The translations under genes and the position numbers were made by a program. This document shows positions 1 through 10,991 of a DNA stretch of 64,000 nt, piece after piece; position 1 is the stretch's first letter, and the number at the start of each line of letters is the position of its first letter. Under the pieces are notes generated by a model that searched no databases, was not told the DNA's origin, and worked only from the letters and a program-made list of their open reading frames with translations. The stretch covers positions 3,827,592 to 3,891,591 of the forward strand of contig JALGQZ010000007.1 in assembly GCA_023105745.1 (NCBI GenBank), given 5' to 3'. The stretch comes from Austropuccinia psidii (Eukaryota > Basidiomycota > Pucciniomycetes > Pucciniales > Sphaerophragmiaceae).

Positions 1-851
1 TCAATTCCAGGCCAAAAGTGATGAACTTTTGCGTGAATTTTGACATCCCACGCCTGTCAGCAAGGATTTTGGGGGTCTAGCTCCCCCTTAGAGCTGGAGT
101 TCCTTTTCCCCCCCAAATTTAATCTTTCCAATTTATTTTTCCTTTAATTCCTCATCATGTATTATACTTATAATTTACACATGTAATTCAATTCAATTGT
201 ACAGTAAAATACAGTAATAATTGACACCTCATATGTAAATCAAAGTTCACTTATGTAATACACGCGCACATTTTGACATTTCAATTGAATTCAATTGAAA
301 ATACTTTAATTCCTCATAACTTCTAAGCTAAACACAACACCTCAATTTTAACACAAAAATTGATGGTTAACACCACATGTGGTGTGAATTAAATTAAGGT
401 TTTGAGGATTTTCAACTTTTGTATTGAAAATACTAAAAACTTAATTTAAGCTTATTTAGAGTTGAGTTACAAAAATTTCACTCAGAGGTGACCCCACCTG
501 ATTTTTTATGAGGAATCCAATGGTGAAATAAAATTTATATGTTTATTTATTGGATAAAAAGTTATAATAAATTTTATTTAACTTTTTTCCAAATTTATTT
601 ATTTTTTCACAATTTTGTTAAAATTTCATTTTTACTTAAATTTTTCAAGTATAAATGTAATTTTATATTTACAAAATTTAAAGTAATTTTATTTTTAAAT
701 TATAATTAATTTTTTATTTTTAATATAATTTTATATTTATATTTTTTATTTTTATTTTAATAATATAAATAAATTTATTTTATTTATATTAATATGTTAT
801 TTTTTATATTTGTGGTCTTTTGGGTATATGAAATTACCTCTAAGGCTCACA
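1..851 (-). mobile_element. B-family Gypsy LTR, partial, inverted
   Basis: This stretch is the reverse complement of the first ~850 bases of the LTRs at 28012 and 54050. The conserved LTR start, read on the minus strand as TGTGAGCCTTAGAGG, ends at 851. It is the outer edge of a 5' LTR of a minus-strand element whose body lies left of the window. The five bases ATTAG at 852-856 should be one half of its target-site duplication. It interrupts the gag region of the chromovirus that follows. By eye it is very similar to the other two copies, so it looks young. Confidence 0.9.
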
Positions 852-858
852 ATTAGAC

Positions 859-1203
859 ACAAGATATCATGAGAGGCAAAAGGAAAAGGGTGGCAATCAA
901 GAAAAGAAGCCTCCAGTCAGTGGATCCAATCAGTCTAGGCCTCCTCAAAACTCATTTCAAAAGAGGCCTCATCAGAAGAAGAATAAGAAGGGCAAGCAAT
1001 TTCAATCTTCAAAGGACAAACCCCATGCTGCTCTCCTCAATAAGGACAATAAATTAATCGGTTCTGAAAAGGAGAGGAGGATTCAAGCAGGGTTGTGTAC
1101 TTATTGTGGTGGCAAGCACCCAATTGAAAAATGCTTCAAGATACCTCAGAACAAGCCTGGGTCATCATCAAAAGGCTTCCCTAGCAAGCAGGGAAAAGCC
1201 TGA
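859..1203 (+). CDS. Gag C-terminal fragment with CCHC zinc knuckle
   Basis: The frame starting at 859 is open to TGA at 1201-1203. It encodes a Lys/Gln/Pro-rich nucleocapsid-like tail with one retroviral-type zinc knuckle, CTYCGGKHPIEKC (C-x2-C-x4-H-x4-C) at 1096-1134, expected to bind element RNA. The N-terminal capsid part is missing because the B-family element cut the gene at 851-857. Pol continues in the -1 frame just downstream. I cannot tell whether this reflects programmed frameshifting or a decay indel in an originally fused gag-pol. A 62-residue frame from 869 is out of register and is not the gene. Confidence 0.8.
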   Translation, partial: TRYHERQKEKGGNQEKKPPVSGSNQSRPPQNSFQKRPHQKKNKKGKQFQSSKDKPHAALLNKDNKLIGSEKERRIQAGLCTYCGGKHPIEKCFKIPQNKPGSSSKGFPSKQGKA

Positions 1204-1217
1204 GTGGGGATCATGAT

Positions 1218-4200
1218 GTGTTCAATGGTTCTCACTTATTTCCTTCAAGAGCACAATTGTGCACTCTGAATACTAGTGTCAAGAAATCTTTAAAATTTCT
1301 TATTTTCTCTTCTGTCTCTGATATTTTTTATAGTATTCTCATTGATTCTGGTGCTACAAACTCTTTTATTGCAAAGAATTTTGTTCTCAAGTACTCATTG
1401 ACTCTGTCAGAGCTCCCTGAAAAGATTCCTCTTTTCATTTTGGATTCTAATGAATCCCCTGCCTTGTTCATCACCCATTATACCAAGTGGGTAGTTGACT
1501 TGCCTTCCTTCCCAAGCTTTGAATGGGATTTCTTTATCATAGATTCACCCAAAGGAGAAGACCTGATATTGGGCTATGATTTCCTTTACCATTTCAATCC
1601 CATTATTGATTGGAAAAATGGATTGATCACCTATGATTCTAATCATAAGGATTCTAGTGGTATTATTCCTTCTACTAGTAATGACTTAGCCACTGCTGTC
1701 AACAGTGTTGCTCTGGCTGGTGAACTTAAGACACCTTCCATCCCTTCTTCTGTCCATATCCCTTCCATAATTCCCTCTCAGTCATTACTTCCATCAAGAG
1801 ATGAAGTCTTCAAAGAGATAAAGGATGTTGGAGAAGATGTTGCCATATCTTCACTTCATCTCTTCCAAGGGGATATGGACCTTCCTCCCTTATCTTTTCA
1901 TGCATCCCTGGAGGAGCAGTGGGATGAGGAGGAAGAGCCAGAAGAAATTGAAACTGTGCTGAAGGTTGTTCCTCCTGCTTATCACCAATATTTGGATGTA
2001 TTCTCCAAGGTGAAAGCAGAGAAACTTCCTCCACACCGCGCCTGTGATCACCATATCGAATTGGAGGGTCTTCTACCTCCAATTGGTGTTATCTACTCAT
2101 TATCAAATCAAGAGTCAGAAACACTGCGGGCCTACATTTCAGAGAATGTAGAGAAAGGTTTCATTAGACCAAGCTCCTCTTCAACAGGAGCACCTGTCCT
2201 TTTTGTAAAGAAAAAGGATGGAGGTCTTCGTTTGTGTGTTGACTACCGCAAACTCAATTCTGTCACTAGGAAGAACAGATACCCTGTTCCTCCTATGAGC
2301 CAGCTTCTTACCGTATTCAACGGTTCCACTATCTTCTCCAAGATAGATTTGTGTGGTGCATATAACCTTCTGAGAATCAAAGAGGGGGATGTGCACTTAA
2401 CTGCCTTTAGAACCAAATATGGCAGTTATGAGTATTTGGTCATGCCATTTGGTTTGACCAATGCTCCTGCTTCTTTCCAAAATCTAGTAAATGATATCTT
2501 TGCAGATTTTCTGGATGTGTTTGTTGTGGTTTATCTAGATGATATTATGGTCTTTTCCAGTTCTGAGGAGGAACATGTCAAACATGTGGCCTCTGTCCTC
2601 CAAAGACTGAGAGACAATAATCTATTTGCCAAAGCCTCCAAGTGTGTATTCCATGCCTCAAGTGTGGAATACTTGGGCTATGTTGTTTCAAGTGATGGCC
2701 TCAAGATGGATTCTTCAAAAGTTCAGCAAATCCTCAATTGGCCTCAGCCCAGAAACATCAAGGCTCTTCAATCTTTTCTTGGCTTTGCCAATTTTTATTG
2801 ACGTTTCATTAAAAATTATTCTAAAAAAATCACTTCTCTCACTTCCCTCCTTAAAAAAGATTCTCCCTTTATCTTCAATGAGGAAGCTCTTAGTCAGTTT
2901 CAAGCACTCAAAGAAGCTTTCACCTCTGCTCCTATCTTATCTCACTTTAATCCTTCTCTACCTACTATAGTAGAGACTGATGCTTCTGATTATGCATTGG
3001 GCGCCGTACTGAGTCAGGTGAATGACTCTGGAAAGCATCCCATTGCATTTGATAGTCGCAAGCTCTTACCAGCTGAACTCAACTATGAAATTCATGACAA
3101 GGAACTCCTTGGCATAGTTTGGGCTCTCAAGCGCTGGAGGGCATTTCTTCTTTCTCTTTCCAATCCTTTTGAGGTCTTGACAGACCACTCTTCCTTGCAG
3201 TTTTTCATGTCTTCCAAAGTTCTTACTCGTCGTCAGGCCCGTTGGGCTGAATTTCTCTCAGAATTTCATTTCACTATCACTTACCGCCCAGGCAGGCTGG
3301 CCACTTTGCCAGATGCCTTGTCACGTCGGGACGATGTGTACCCAGAGAGGGGGGTGGACTTCATCAGCAAGAATCCTCACAATTTTCATCAAATACTTAA
3401 GCAAGATGGAATTCAAGAGTCAAGATTCTTCTCAATCAAAGTGGAAATTTTCTCAGATTTAGTGGACAAGATTCAAAAAGAAGTATGGCAAGACAAAGAC
3501 TATAAAGAAATACTCAAGCAACTAGCAAGAGGTGAATCAGTTCCAGATTATTCTCTTGAACCTCAAGCCAAGTTATTATTATTCAAAGATAGAGTGGTAA
3601 TCCCAAGCAATGAAGAACTTCAACTCAATATTCTTCAAAAGCGTCATGACTCACCATTGGCTGGCCATCCTGGCCAGGAGAAGACCCTCAAGCTCATCAA
3701 GAGGGATTTTTATTGGGCTGGCATGAATCAATTCATCAAGGACTATGTGTCCTCATGTCAGCAATGTTCAAGAAACAAGAACATCCATCACAAGAAGTTT
3801 GGATTACTCAAGCCTCTTTCAATTCCATCTGGTCCTTGGAATTCATTATCAATGGACTTTATCACTCAATTGCCACTGTCCAACAACTTTGATTCAATTT
3901 TAGTAGTTGTGGACAGATTCTCAAAAATGGCAATCTTCATTCCAACTTATGGCACAATCACTGCTCTGGATTTAGCTCAAATATTCATCAGCCATGTATC
4001 TTCCAAGCATGGACTCCCAGTCAGTATTGTCAGTGATAGAGGATCCTTATTTGTTTCATCATTCTGGACTCAATTGTGTCAGCAGCTCAAGATATCAAGA
4101 GATCTTTCAACTGCCTTTCACCCTGAAACAGATGGACAGACAGAGAGGGTAAATCAGATACTAGAACAGTACCTTCGGATGTATGTCAGCTATCATCAAG

Positions 4201-4919
4201 ATGACTGGTACACCTGGCTCCCTCTGGCTGAATTTGCCTATAATAATGCAGAACATTCATCAACCAAGCAATCACCCTTTTTCACCATTTATGGAAGAAA
4301 TCCCAGCTTTGACTCAATCCATATTTCTCAAGACTCACCTGCTGGAAAGTTATCAACAAAACTCCAATCAGTACAGCAAGTTGTCAAAGAAGAATTAGAG
4401 TCAGCAATAAGGAGATTCAAGAAGTATGCAGATAGAAATAGGGCAATTCCACCTGATTTCCAACCTGGGGACAAAGTATGGCTAGCTTCCAAGAACATCA
4501 AGACAACAAGACCCACCAAGAAATTATCAGAAAGATGGTTGGGACCCTTTGAAGTTCTTAAGAAGATTGGCAGCCATGCATACCACCTCAAGTTGCCTCA
4601 GCAATGGAAGACAGTTCACCCTGTATTCCATGTGTCCTTATTAGAACCAGTCAAGCATTCAACTATCCCAAATCGTCATCAATTGCCGCCACCACCAGTT
4701 TTAGTGGAAGAGCAAGAAGAATGGGAAGTGGCTCAGGTTCTGGACTCAAAACTCAAAAGAGGTAATTTATGGTATCTTGTAGAGTGGAAAGGATTCAGTG
4801 AAGACCCAGAAAGAACCACTTGGGAACCAGCTTCAAACCTTACCAACTCACCAGACCTTGTCAAGGATTTCCACTCATTGTATCCAGACAAGCCTGGTCC
4901 AAATACCTCAAGAGTTTGA
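1218..4919 (+). pseudogene. pol: Pol polyprotein of chromovirus G with one nonsense codon
   Basis: Domains appear in Ty3/Gypsy order: aspartic protease (IDSGA, Asp near residue 43), reverse transcriptase (YLDD near residue 439), RNase H (TDASDYALGAVL), an integrase H2C2 zinc finger, an integrase core with its three acidic residues (in LSMDFI, VSDRGS and QTERVNQ), a GPY/F-like module, and a C-terminal chromodomain (about 4720-4890). The chromodomain places it among chromoviruses, which target chromatin. One TGA at 2799-2801 interrupts the frame where relatives have two arginines (FY-R-RFI). The change fits CGA to TGA, a CpG deamination. The same frame is otherwise open to TGA at 4917. The first codons are uncertain because the frame overlaps the gag end. 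Confidence 0.92.
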
Positions 4920-5435
4920 TTTTATGGTGCTTGGTGGGGAGAAGAAGTTATGAAAGTAAGTTCCTCTCCTGGCATGCACCTTTAAGGGGGTATTCTACCC
5001 ATATATTGTTGTAAGCATCACCTTGGCCACTTTGTGAGCACTTGTCAATTCTTTGGACAGATTCAGGAAGCATACAACATCAATACCTTCCGATTTGGAC
5101 CTTATCAAGATATGGCCCAATGTTTTCTTTCTTTATGTTTCATTTTCTTTCGTCATTATCTTTTCATTTTATGCCAATCATCATAATTCAAGACATTCAT
5201 TACTTCAAGTCATTTACGGCAATTCATTTCAGTAGTCATTTATGGCAATTCATTTCAGAAGGCATTTATGGCAATTTATTTCAGTCTTATGGTGCTTGGT
5301 GGGGAGTGGAAGTTATGAAAGTAAGTTCCATCTCCTGGTATGCATCCCTGAGGGTTCTACTTCTTGTAAAACAACACCTTGGCCACTCTGTGAGCATCAA
5401 ATGCTTGGTTTTCATTTTTCAGACATTTCTTGGCC
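4920..5435 (+). repeat. Diverged direct duplication after pol
   Basis: About 135 bases at 4921-5055 recur at about 5287-5435. Both copies carry TTATGGTGCTTGGTGGGGAG, then GTTATGAAAGTAAGTTCC, then CACCTTGGCCACT(T/C)TGTGAGCA. No coding frame is evident. The duplicated block contains GTAAGTTCC, which could act as a splice donor, but no role can be assigned. Confidence 0.75.
5214..5283 (+). repeat. Three tandem copies of a ~24-base unit
   Basis: The unit CATTTATGGCAATTCATTTC, plus a few spacer bases, occurs three times in a row with one or two changes per copy. It lies between the two copies of the larger duplication. It looks like replication-slippage growth. Confidence 0.8.
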
Positions 5436-5697
5436 AGAATCAAGCAACTCACCACAAGAAGGACCAGCCATCAGGAATTTTTCTTTATTTCTTCTTTACT
5501 CTCATTTTCTCTTATTCTTTCATTTTTTCTTTCTTTCTTTACTTGTATAATTTTCTTCTTTTATTTCTTTAAAGCAGCAGCATCCCCTCCCCAAATCATG
5601 TATTGGGAGGTTCCATTATCTTTTTTATTTTTTATTTTTTTAGTAGTTATAAGAGTGGGGATAGAAGTCAAACCAAACACAAACAAGGAAAAGGAAA

Positions 5698-6937
5698 CTA
5701 GTTATCTCTACCCAAGTCATCAAAAGTTCTCTGGAAGTCATTTATCAACTCATCTTCATACCAGGCAAATTTTGCAGCCATCTCTTCAGAAGCAGTACCT
5801 GGAATAGTCCTGTCATTGGCATACATAATCACCTCTCTGCTATTTCTATCAACCCTCCTGAACAATCTGGCCACAGCATCTTGATTTTCACTAGCCGCGT
5901 TGGGATCTTCTCTGGTAACCCAGATAGGCCAACGTTCTCTTCTTTGGAAGACTTGGGCGGCAGGAAACGGCAAAGGGGATAATCCATCTCTTCTTCTGCT
6001 GGAGCTGGCCACAGGTTGGAGTTGACGGGAGGTGGTTATGGGTGAGTTTCTAGGCTGTTGAACTGGAGATGGTCTTACTGCTGGATTCAAGGCAGGCCTG
6101 GTGGTATGGGAAGTAGTTGGTGAAGGAGGAGGAAGGGTTGTAGGAATAGAAGCAAGCATTGGTTGAAAGGTTCTTGGAGTACTGGGAATGACTTGACTTT
6201 GGAATCTGGTGTTGGCAAGAGGTTGAGAGGAGGAATTGCTGGATGGATGGCCACTTGAATGGGGAATAACTTGAACTTCTTCACCATCCAACTCATCACT
6301 TCCTTCAGCATCTGGATCTGATGGGGAATCAACAATTCTTCTTAGCTTCTTCACTACTTTCACCACTCCATCAGCATTGGTCCTTGAAATGGGATTTCTG
6401 AGCTGTAGTGGATGGGCCTACCACCAATTGGAATGGACCCTCCAACATTAGTCCATCTGGCCACATCCCTCTGCCTGGAACCAGTCACTACATCAAGATA
6501 TCAGCACCAATTCAATCAAAATATGCAAAGCACTCACATTGAGAAAATCCAGAAGTGGCATCAGGGGTAGGCTCCTCAAGAATGGGGAATTCCTGCCCAT
6601 AAGGCCCATCCTTCCTACTCCACAAGTGCCTCTTGACCCGGGACAAAGTTGATCCGGTACGGCGGCATGGCTTCTTCCCAATAAAGCAGAAATGGCACTT
6701 TGACGATCGAGGATTGTAATGTTGAAAGCAATCCTTACCCCTGGCCAAACACTCAGTACAGGCAGGATCAAGAACTTCAACTGCTCTGAACCCATCATAT
6801 GTTTGGGAGGGGTCAAAATGGCCAGAAGACGCCATGGAGGGAGAAGACAATCGACTGAAGACGCCAGAACCATGAAGAACAGACGGTGGCGGTACAGAAG
6901 GGGAAGATTCAGTGAGTTCAGTCAGTTTGGAACTCAT
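5698..6937 (-). pseudogene. Antisense accessory gene of chromovirus G (Cys-rich), frameshifted
   Basis: The gene runs against pol. From ATG at 6937, exon 1 reaches 6538; intron 6537-6488 (50 nt, GTGAGT...GTAG) leads to exon 2. Exon 1 encodes a Ser/Pro-rich N-terminus and a Cys motif (CTEC, later CFQHYN, then CHFCFIGKKPC), spaced C-x2-C-x6-C-x10-C-x2-C-x6-C, suggesting zinc binding. After splicing, the frame continues as LTGSRQRDVARW. A one-base loss near 6391-6399 shifts it, and the remainder is open from 6366 to TAG at 5698 with a charged C-terminus. I recall very similar proteins predicted many times in A. psidii. The function is unknown. It could be a regulatory or DNA-binding protein of the element. 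Confidence 0.75.
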
Positions 6938-7928
6938 AACTGAAGAAAGTGCAAGCAGAAGATTCAAGACGTCAGAATCAATCCACTCCACATCAAGAAA
7001 AAGAAATTTGACTCAAGGAACTGGGGCCATAACTCAATTATGCCCCACCTCAAAGCCTCTAAGGTGAAGGTTCACACCCCTTTGGGGCTGAACTCATCAC
7101 CCAGGGCCTCCTCTGCAACTCTGGGGGAGGCCAAGATCTTGATGGCCCTGGACCCCTTCAATGGATCCAGGCCATATATGGTGAAATTTGGAATTGGGCC
7201 ATTTTTTGGGCCCTTGGTCACCCTGGGTCCCCAGCAAATTTGGGCCCAGGGGGCCTCCAATAGCCCCCACGGACCGCGGACCGGGGCGTACGGTCCACGG
7301 CCCACGGCCCACAGACCACGGCGTACGGCCCGCGGACCGTAGGACCCCAAAACATCAAAAAGGCCTATTATGGCCAAAAAACCAGAAAAATCAAAAAAAT
7401 TGCCCTAATCACCAAAACACCCAGCAAGGCCAAAAAGGCCATAAAAAGCAAGATACATCAAGATCACTCAAGATGGAGGCCACAGTCCAAAACCCACTGG
7501 GAGGGCTGCCTGAGGCCAATTCCTTGGATCATGGGGACAAGACCCCTTGGAGGTTCATTGAATGGATTAAGTCTGGGCCAATGAGTACAAGTCATATACT
7601 CATTGGGCACCAATTTTTGAGCACAAGTGCTCAGTGGCCTTTATTCTGGGATATATCCCAAGGCCACATCCCAAGACATGGCTGATTGAATCAAAAGAAA
7701 AGAATTGCACACTCTGGAAGGAATACTCACTCAAACTTGAAAAGAAAGGGGGGAATCAATTGAATTTGGCAGGGAAGAAGTAATGAAGGATTTTCAGGAT
7801 AATGGTCAAGAGGAAAGAAAATTAAAAAAGAAAAATTTTTGGAAAAAATGTGGGGATATTGAGATGCCACTCAACAGTGGCAGGGTATTATGGTGTTCAG
7901 GAGCCCACCAGTTTCAAGAGGGGGATAC
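6938..7928. other. Non-coding 3' region of chromovirus G with polypurine tract
   Basis: This stretch upstream of the antisense gene probably holds its promoter. It includes a GC-rich part (7040-7345) with frames open on both strands, which I attribute to base composition. Just before the LTR lies a polypurine tract, AAGAGGGGGA (7916-7925), the expected plus-strand primer. No further gene was seen. Confidence 0.6.
7270..7340. repeat. CpG-rich block of short palindromic units
   Basis: About 70 bases are built from variants of CGGACCG, CGGCCCA and CGTACGG, with CCGCGG and CGTACG palindromes. It is far richer in G+C and CpG than its surroundings. It lies inside the G element between the antisense gene and the 3' LTR. 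Confidence 0.7.
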
Positions 7929-8689
7929 TGTAACAACCATCCATCAGGGGTAAGGGTATTCATTCATACACCCACTCAAACACCTCAAATCAGCAAATCC
8001 AGTATCTGCATCAGCAGTCAGTTTCAGCAATCTTCATTCTGAAACATGCATACAGTTTGGTACATCAATACAGCCTGTCAATACTTGTACAGGATGGATT
8101 CACCCAATACAGTTTCAATACACCAGTATGAAACTGTATGATCACTCAAATACACCACACCTCTTGTACAGGTTCTGTACAGCTGTACAGGACCTGTATT
8201 GGCCAGACTCAATTCAACAATCAATTATTCTCATGAAAATTCTTCTCTGGATCAAGGCTGGTGATTCTCACATATACCAGCCCCTCTTTCTCCCCCCTGG
8301 GGACTTTTCCCCAGTTAATTAATTTAGTTTATTTATCATTTCATAATTATTCTTATCCTTATTTTGGGTATTATAATTATTTAATTTTAAGTTAGTCTTT
8401 GCATTTCTCTCTTTGCCTGTACAGTATGAGTTGGGTGGCCATATCCTTATTAACCCTTCTCTTTCCATTCTGACAGGTTGAAACAGTGGACTTGGACTTG
8501 TTTGTGGTTGGCTCTTCTATTTCTTATTCTGATTTCTTTTGTTGCTGCTTTTCTTATATTCATCTTTTTAGTAATTCATCTTTAACACTCTTAAGTGTAT
8601 CTCATCTTATCCTATCCTTGAGCCCTCCATAAGTGAGTCCCAGTTTACTGAGTGCCAGGCCCTCTTCACTTCGAAGAGCCCCTGTGACA
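7929..8689 (+). repeat. 3' LTR of chromovirus G
   Basis: The LTR begins TGTAACAACC directly after the polypurine tract and ends CTGTGACA at 8689, so the ends are near-inverted (TGTAACA / TGTGACA). Length is 761 bases. The 5' partner is not in the window. The right limit is fixed because the next bases are hAT sequence that is uninterrupted in the second hAT copy at about 31368. Confidence 0.8.
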
Positions 8690-8897
8690 GTCCCAAAGGT
8701 TTGGCCACTTATCCTCTTAGTTTTTTTATTTCTTTATTCTGTTTCTGCTATGTTATCTCTCAAAGTTGGTTGTTGTGAAATTCAAATATTATATACAGGT
8801 TTTGTATTGGTCCCCTTTTGGGATGTCATGTGTTCCATCCCCCTATCCCTCCGGGGAGTAAGATTATTTTGTAACAAAAATTTGGCCCAACCCCCTT
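8690..8897 (+). mobile_element. hAT transposon remnant: last codons and 3' terminus
   Basis: About 205 bases match 31367-31572 closely. In the longer copy the first ~30 bases are the C-terminal codons of an hAT transposase (DWSQRFGH), and the rest is the 3' non-coding end, finishing TTTGGCCCAACCC. Here only this tail remains because G was inserted in the coding region. The terminal sequence may be part of the terminal inverted repeat. The other terminus is not in the window. Confidence 0.7.
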
Positions 8898-9243
8898 TCC
8901 CATCGGGGCGGGATGGCGGGGATTCATCGAAATGCAGGGGCCGGGCGGCAGCCTTAGGTAGATGTTAGGAAGCCCCTTGTTGACAGATAATTCGGGACAG
9001 TTCGAGAGAATACTTTGCCAGTCAGTGTTCCCTTTTACCTCCATGCTATTCGAGTAGTGGGTTCGGGTTATCCTAGGGTCCCCGACCTGGATAACTGTAA
9101 TGTGCCCATTGACTGCGCGTGAAAAAATTCAGTTGCGGGCGCAGTCTGCACTGTTGGTGAGTAGCACCTTGTCAGGCTTAAGTCCTTCGAGACAATTTAT
9201 TAATTTTCTCTGGATACCCACCCATCAAACTAGCGATTAAATC
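8898..9243 (+). promoter_or_regulatory. Upstream region of RLP24
   Basis: This is the interval between the hAT end and the RLP24 start codon. It is richer in CpG than the surrounding retroelements. It must contain the promoter and 5' UTR, but no TATA box or other defined element could be assigned with confidence. Confidence 0.4.
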
Positions 9244-10280
9244 ATGAGGATCGAGAAGTGTTACTTTTGCGGTGCAAGTGTCTATCCCGGCCATGGTAAT
9301 TATCCCTCTGATTCATATTTAGCTGTTTGCAATTTTGCTGACCTGATCAACTGACGGCAGGAACGATGTTTGTTCGAAACGATGCCAAAATGTTTCGCTT
9401 TTGTCGTTCAAAGTGAGCCATTAAATCTTATGAATCAATTTTTCGGATTTTCGTTGCTTTATTAATTTGCTTTCACGCCCTCTGACATGAAGATGCCATA
9501 AAAACTTTAAGATGAAACGCAATCCTCGAAAGGTTCGATGGACTAAAGCATTCCGCAAGGCGGCGGGAAAAGAAATGGCTATCGTCAGCTTTTTATTTTA
9601 TTTTGATGATTTTAGGTTTATCGCGACCGGAAACAATCCAAATATTCATCTTATCAAACTTATGTGGATTCTAATGGATTATTTTTCTTGCTTGGTTTTT
9701 GTTCCTCATGACTTAACATTATGCTTTATAGGACTCAACATTGGAATTCGAGAAGCGCCGGAACGTTCCAGTTAAATACGATCGAGAGCTAGTCAAATCT
9801 ACTATTGATGCCATCGATCGAGTTGCGGCAATAAAAGCCAAGCGAGAGAAAGCATTTTATGCAGCAAGGATGGCAGCGGCAGCTCCTGTTGTTAGGAAGA
9901 GTATGGCGGTGGAAGTGGTCAAGGATCGCCATGTATTAGGTTTGAAGGAGGATGAATTGACTCAGAAGGCAGTCAAGGCGGCCACAGATCGTCTTGACAA
10001 GATTGCTGCGCGTGAACTTGAACAGAAAGCTGGCCAAAAAAATAAGCAGACATCTGAGGGCGCGCCGATCGAGGTAGATGGTGATGGTGATAGTGACGAG
10101 ATGGAAGATTTGGAGCTTGACGCTGCGCAAGCTATTTCCAATGCATTGATTTCAACCGGTCGACTGGCTGGCGAAAACCAAGAAAGGACGAAAATCAAAG
10201 TCAAAACCCAAAACCAACGGCGTGTCAAATCAGCCCTGATCACTGGCGGTGGTGGTGACCAATCGATGGATATGGACTAG
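9244..10280 (+). CDS. RLP24: Ribosome biogenesis protein Rlp24 (L24e family)
   Basis: Four exons join in phase: 9244-9295, 9361-9412, 9493-9583 and 9732-10280, giving about 247 residues. Introns are 66, 80 and 148 bases with GT...AG ends. The N-terminus MRIEKCYFC is the family signature. The L24e zinc ribbon cysteines are C6, C9, C32 and C36, followed by a basic segment ([20 protein letters not shown]) and FEKRRNVPV. In yeast, Rlp24 occupies the eL24 site on nuclear pre-60S particles, recruits the AAA-ATPase Drg1 and is exchanged for eL24 in the cytoplasm. The length slightly exceeds yeast Rlp24, with an acidic, low-complexity C-terminal region. The gene looks intact and is the clearest host gene here. 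Confidence 0.96.
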
Positions 10281-10991
10281 GGCCTTCGAACCTGCTGCGT
10301 CTGGTTCACAAGCGGTGGCAGGGGCGAGGCACCCCTTTGGGAGAAAAGTTGGAATGTTGATTGGGCTGGGGCAGAAACCCCTAGTGAAATGACAGATGAT
10401 AGATTTGTAACGATCCAAAATTCACCTGATAATTAGTCTTAGCGTATGAGTGTGCTGCAACTTGAAGCTTATTAACTCAAACTCAAGCCGGAGCAGTCCA
10501 TCAGGCGACGACCGCAGAGGATCGTTTGCTCGAGCCAAGCCATCAGGGCCATGCCAGCCTGGAGGACTAGGTTAAGATTCCTTGCCAAATCCTCAGGAAT
10601 CCGATCTCGGGAGCGATCGTGAGCCATGAAGATGGATTGTGTTGGATTGAGTTGATCTTGACTGGCTGGAGTGGGCTCGATTCGCTAGGAGCCAAGCTAG
10701 CTCCATCGACGATTGATCGACTTGATTGCTGCTTCGTTGGATCGGGCAAGCGGCGATAGGCTCCAGTAGCCAGGAGCTACGCCGGCTCCTCTGCACTCTG
10801 TCTTTATCTTGAGCCCTCTTCGTTCGGCTGCTGCCGATCGACCGCGTCCTTACAATAAATAGCTCGCCAATGGGCGCCACTTGTGAACTTGGAGCCACTT
10901 TTTCCGTCCACGATCGTTGGCTGTCTATCCTCGCCTTGCTCCTCCGGCTCACCGTCCAGGCTGGTCTAGTCGCCCTGTTCAAGCCTTCGCA
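10281..10991. other. Intergenic region between RLP24 and the PAQR gene
   Basis: It holds the RLP24 3' UTR and the promoter and 5' UTR of the next gene. Base composition resembles host genes rather than transposons, with repeated GATCG/CGATC words near 10600-10840. A long minus-strand frame crosses it and the next gene's first exons but resembles nothing I know. No other gene was supported. Confidence 0.5.

Larger units (their letters stand above)
857..8689 (+). mobile_element. Ty3/Gypsy chromovirus 'G', 5' part missing
   Basis: Visible parts in order are a Gag C-terminus with zinc knuckle, a Pol frame (protease, RT, RNase H, integrase, chromodomain), a non-coding stretch with internal duplications, an antisense spliced accessory gene, a polypurine tract and a 3' LTR. 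The 5' end was displaced by insertion of the B-family element at 851. The element is not autonomous: Pol carries a nonsense codon and the antisense gene a frameshift. The 3' LTR abuts hAT coding sequence, so G was inserted in an hAT copy. GTCCC at 8690-8694 is the expected target-site duplication. Confidence 0.88.

Noticed and set aside
869..1057. 62-codon basic frame with ATG at the start of G
   Set aside because: The zinc knuckle and gag composition are in a different frame over the same bases.
7040..7685. Several overlapping open frames on both strands
   Set aside because: Pro/Gly/Arg-rich products caused by high G+C; no conserved motif and located in the non-coding 3' part of element G.
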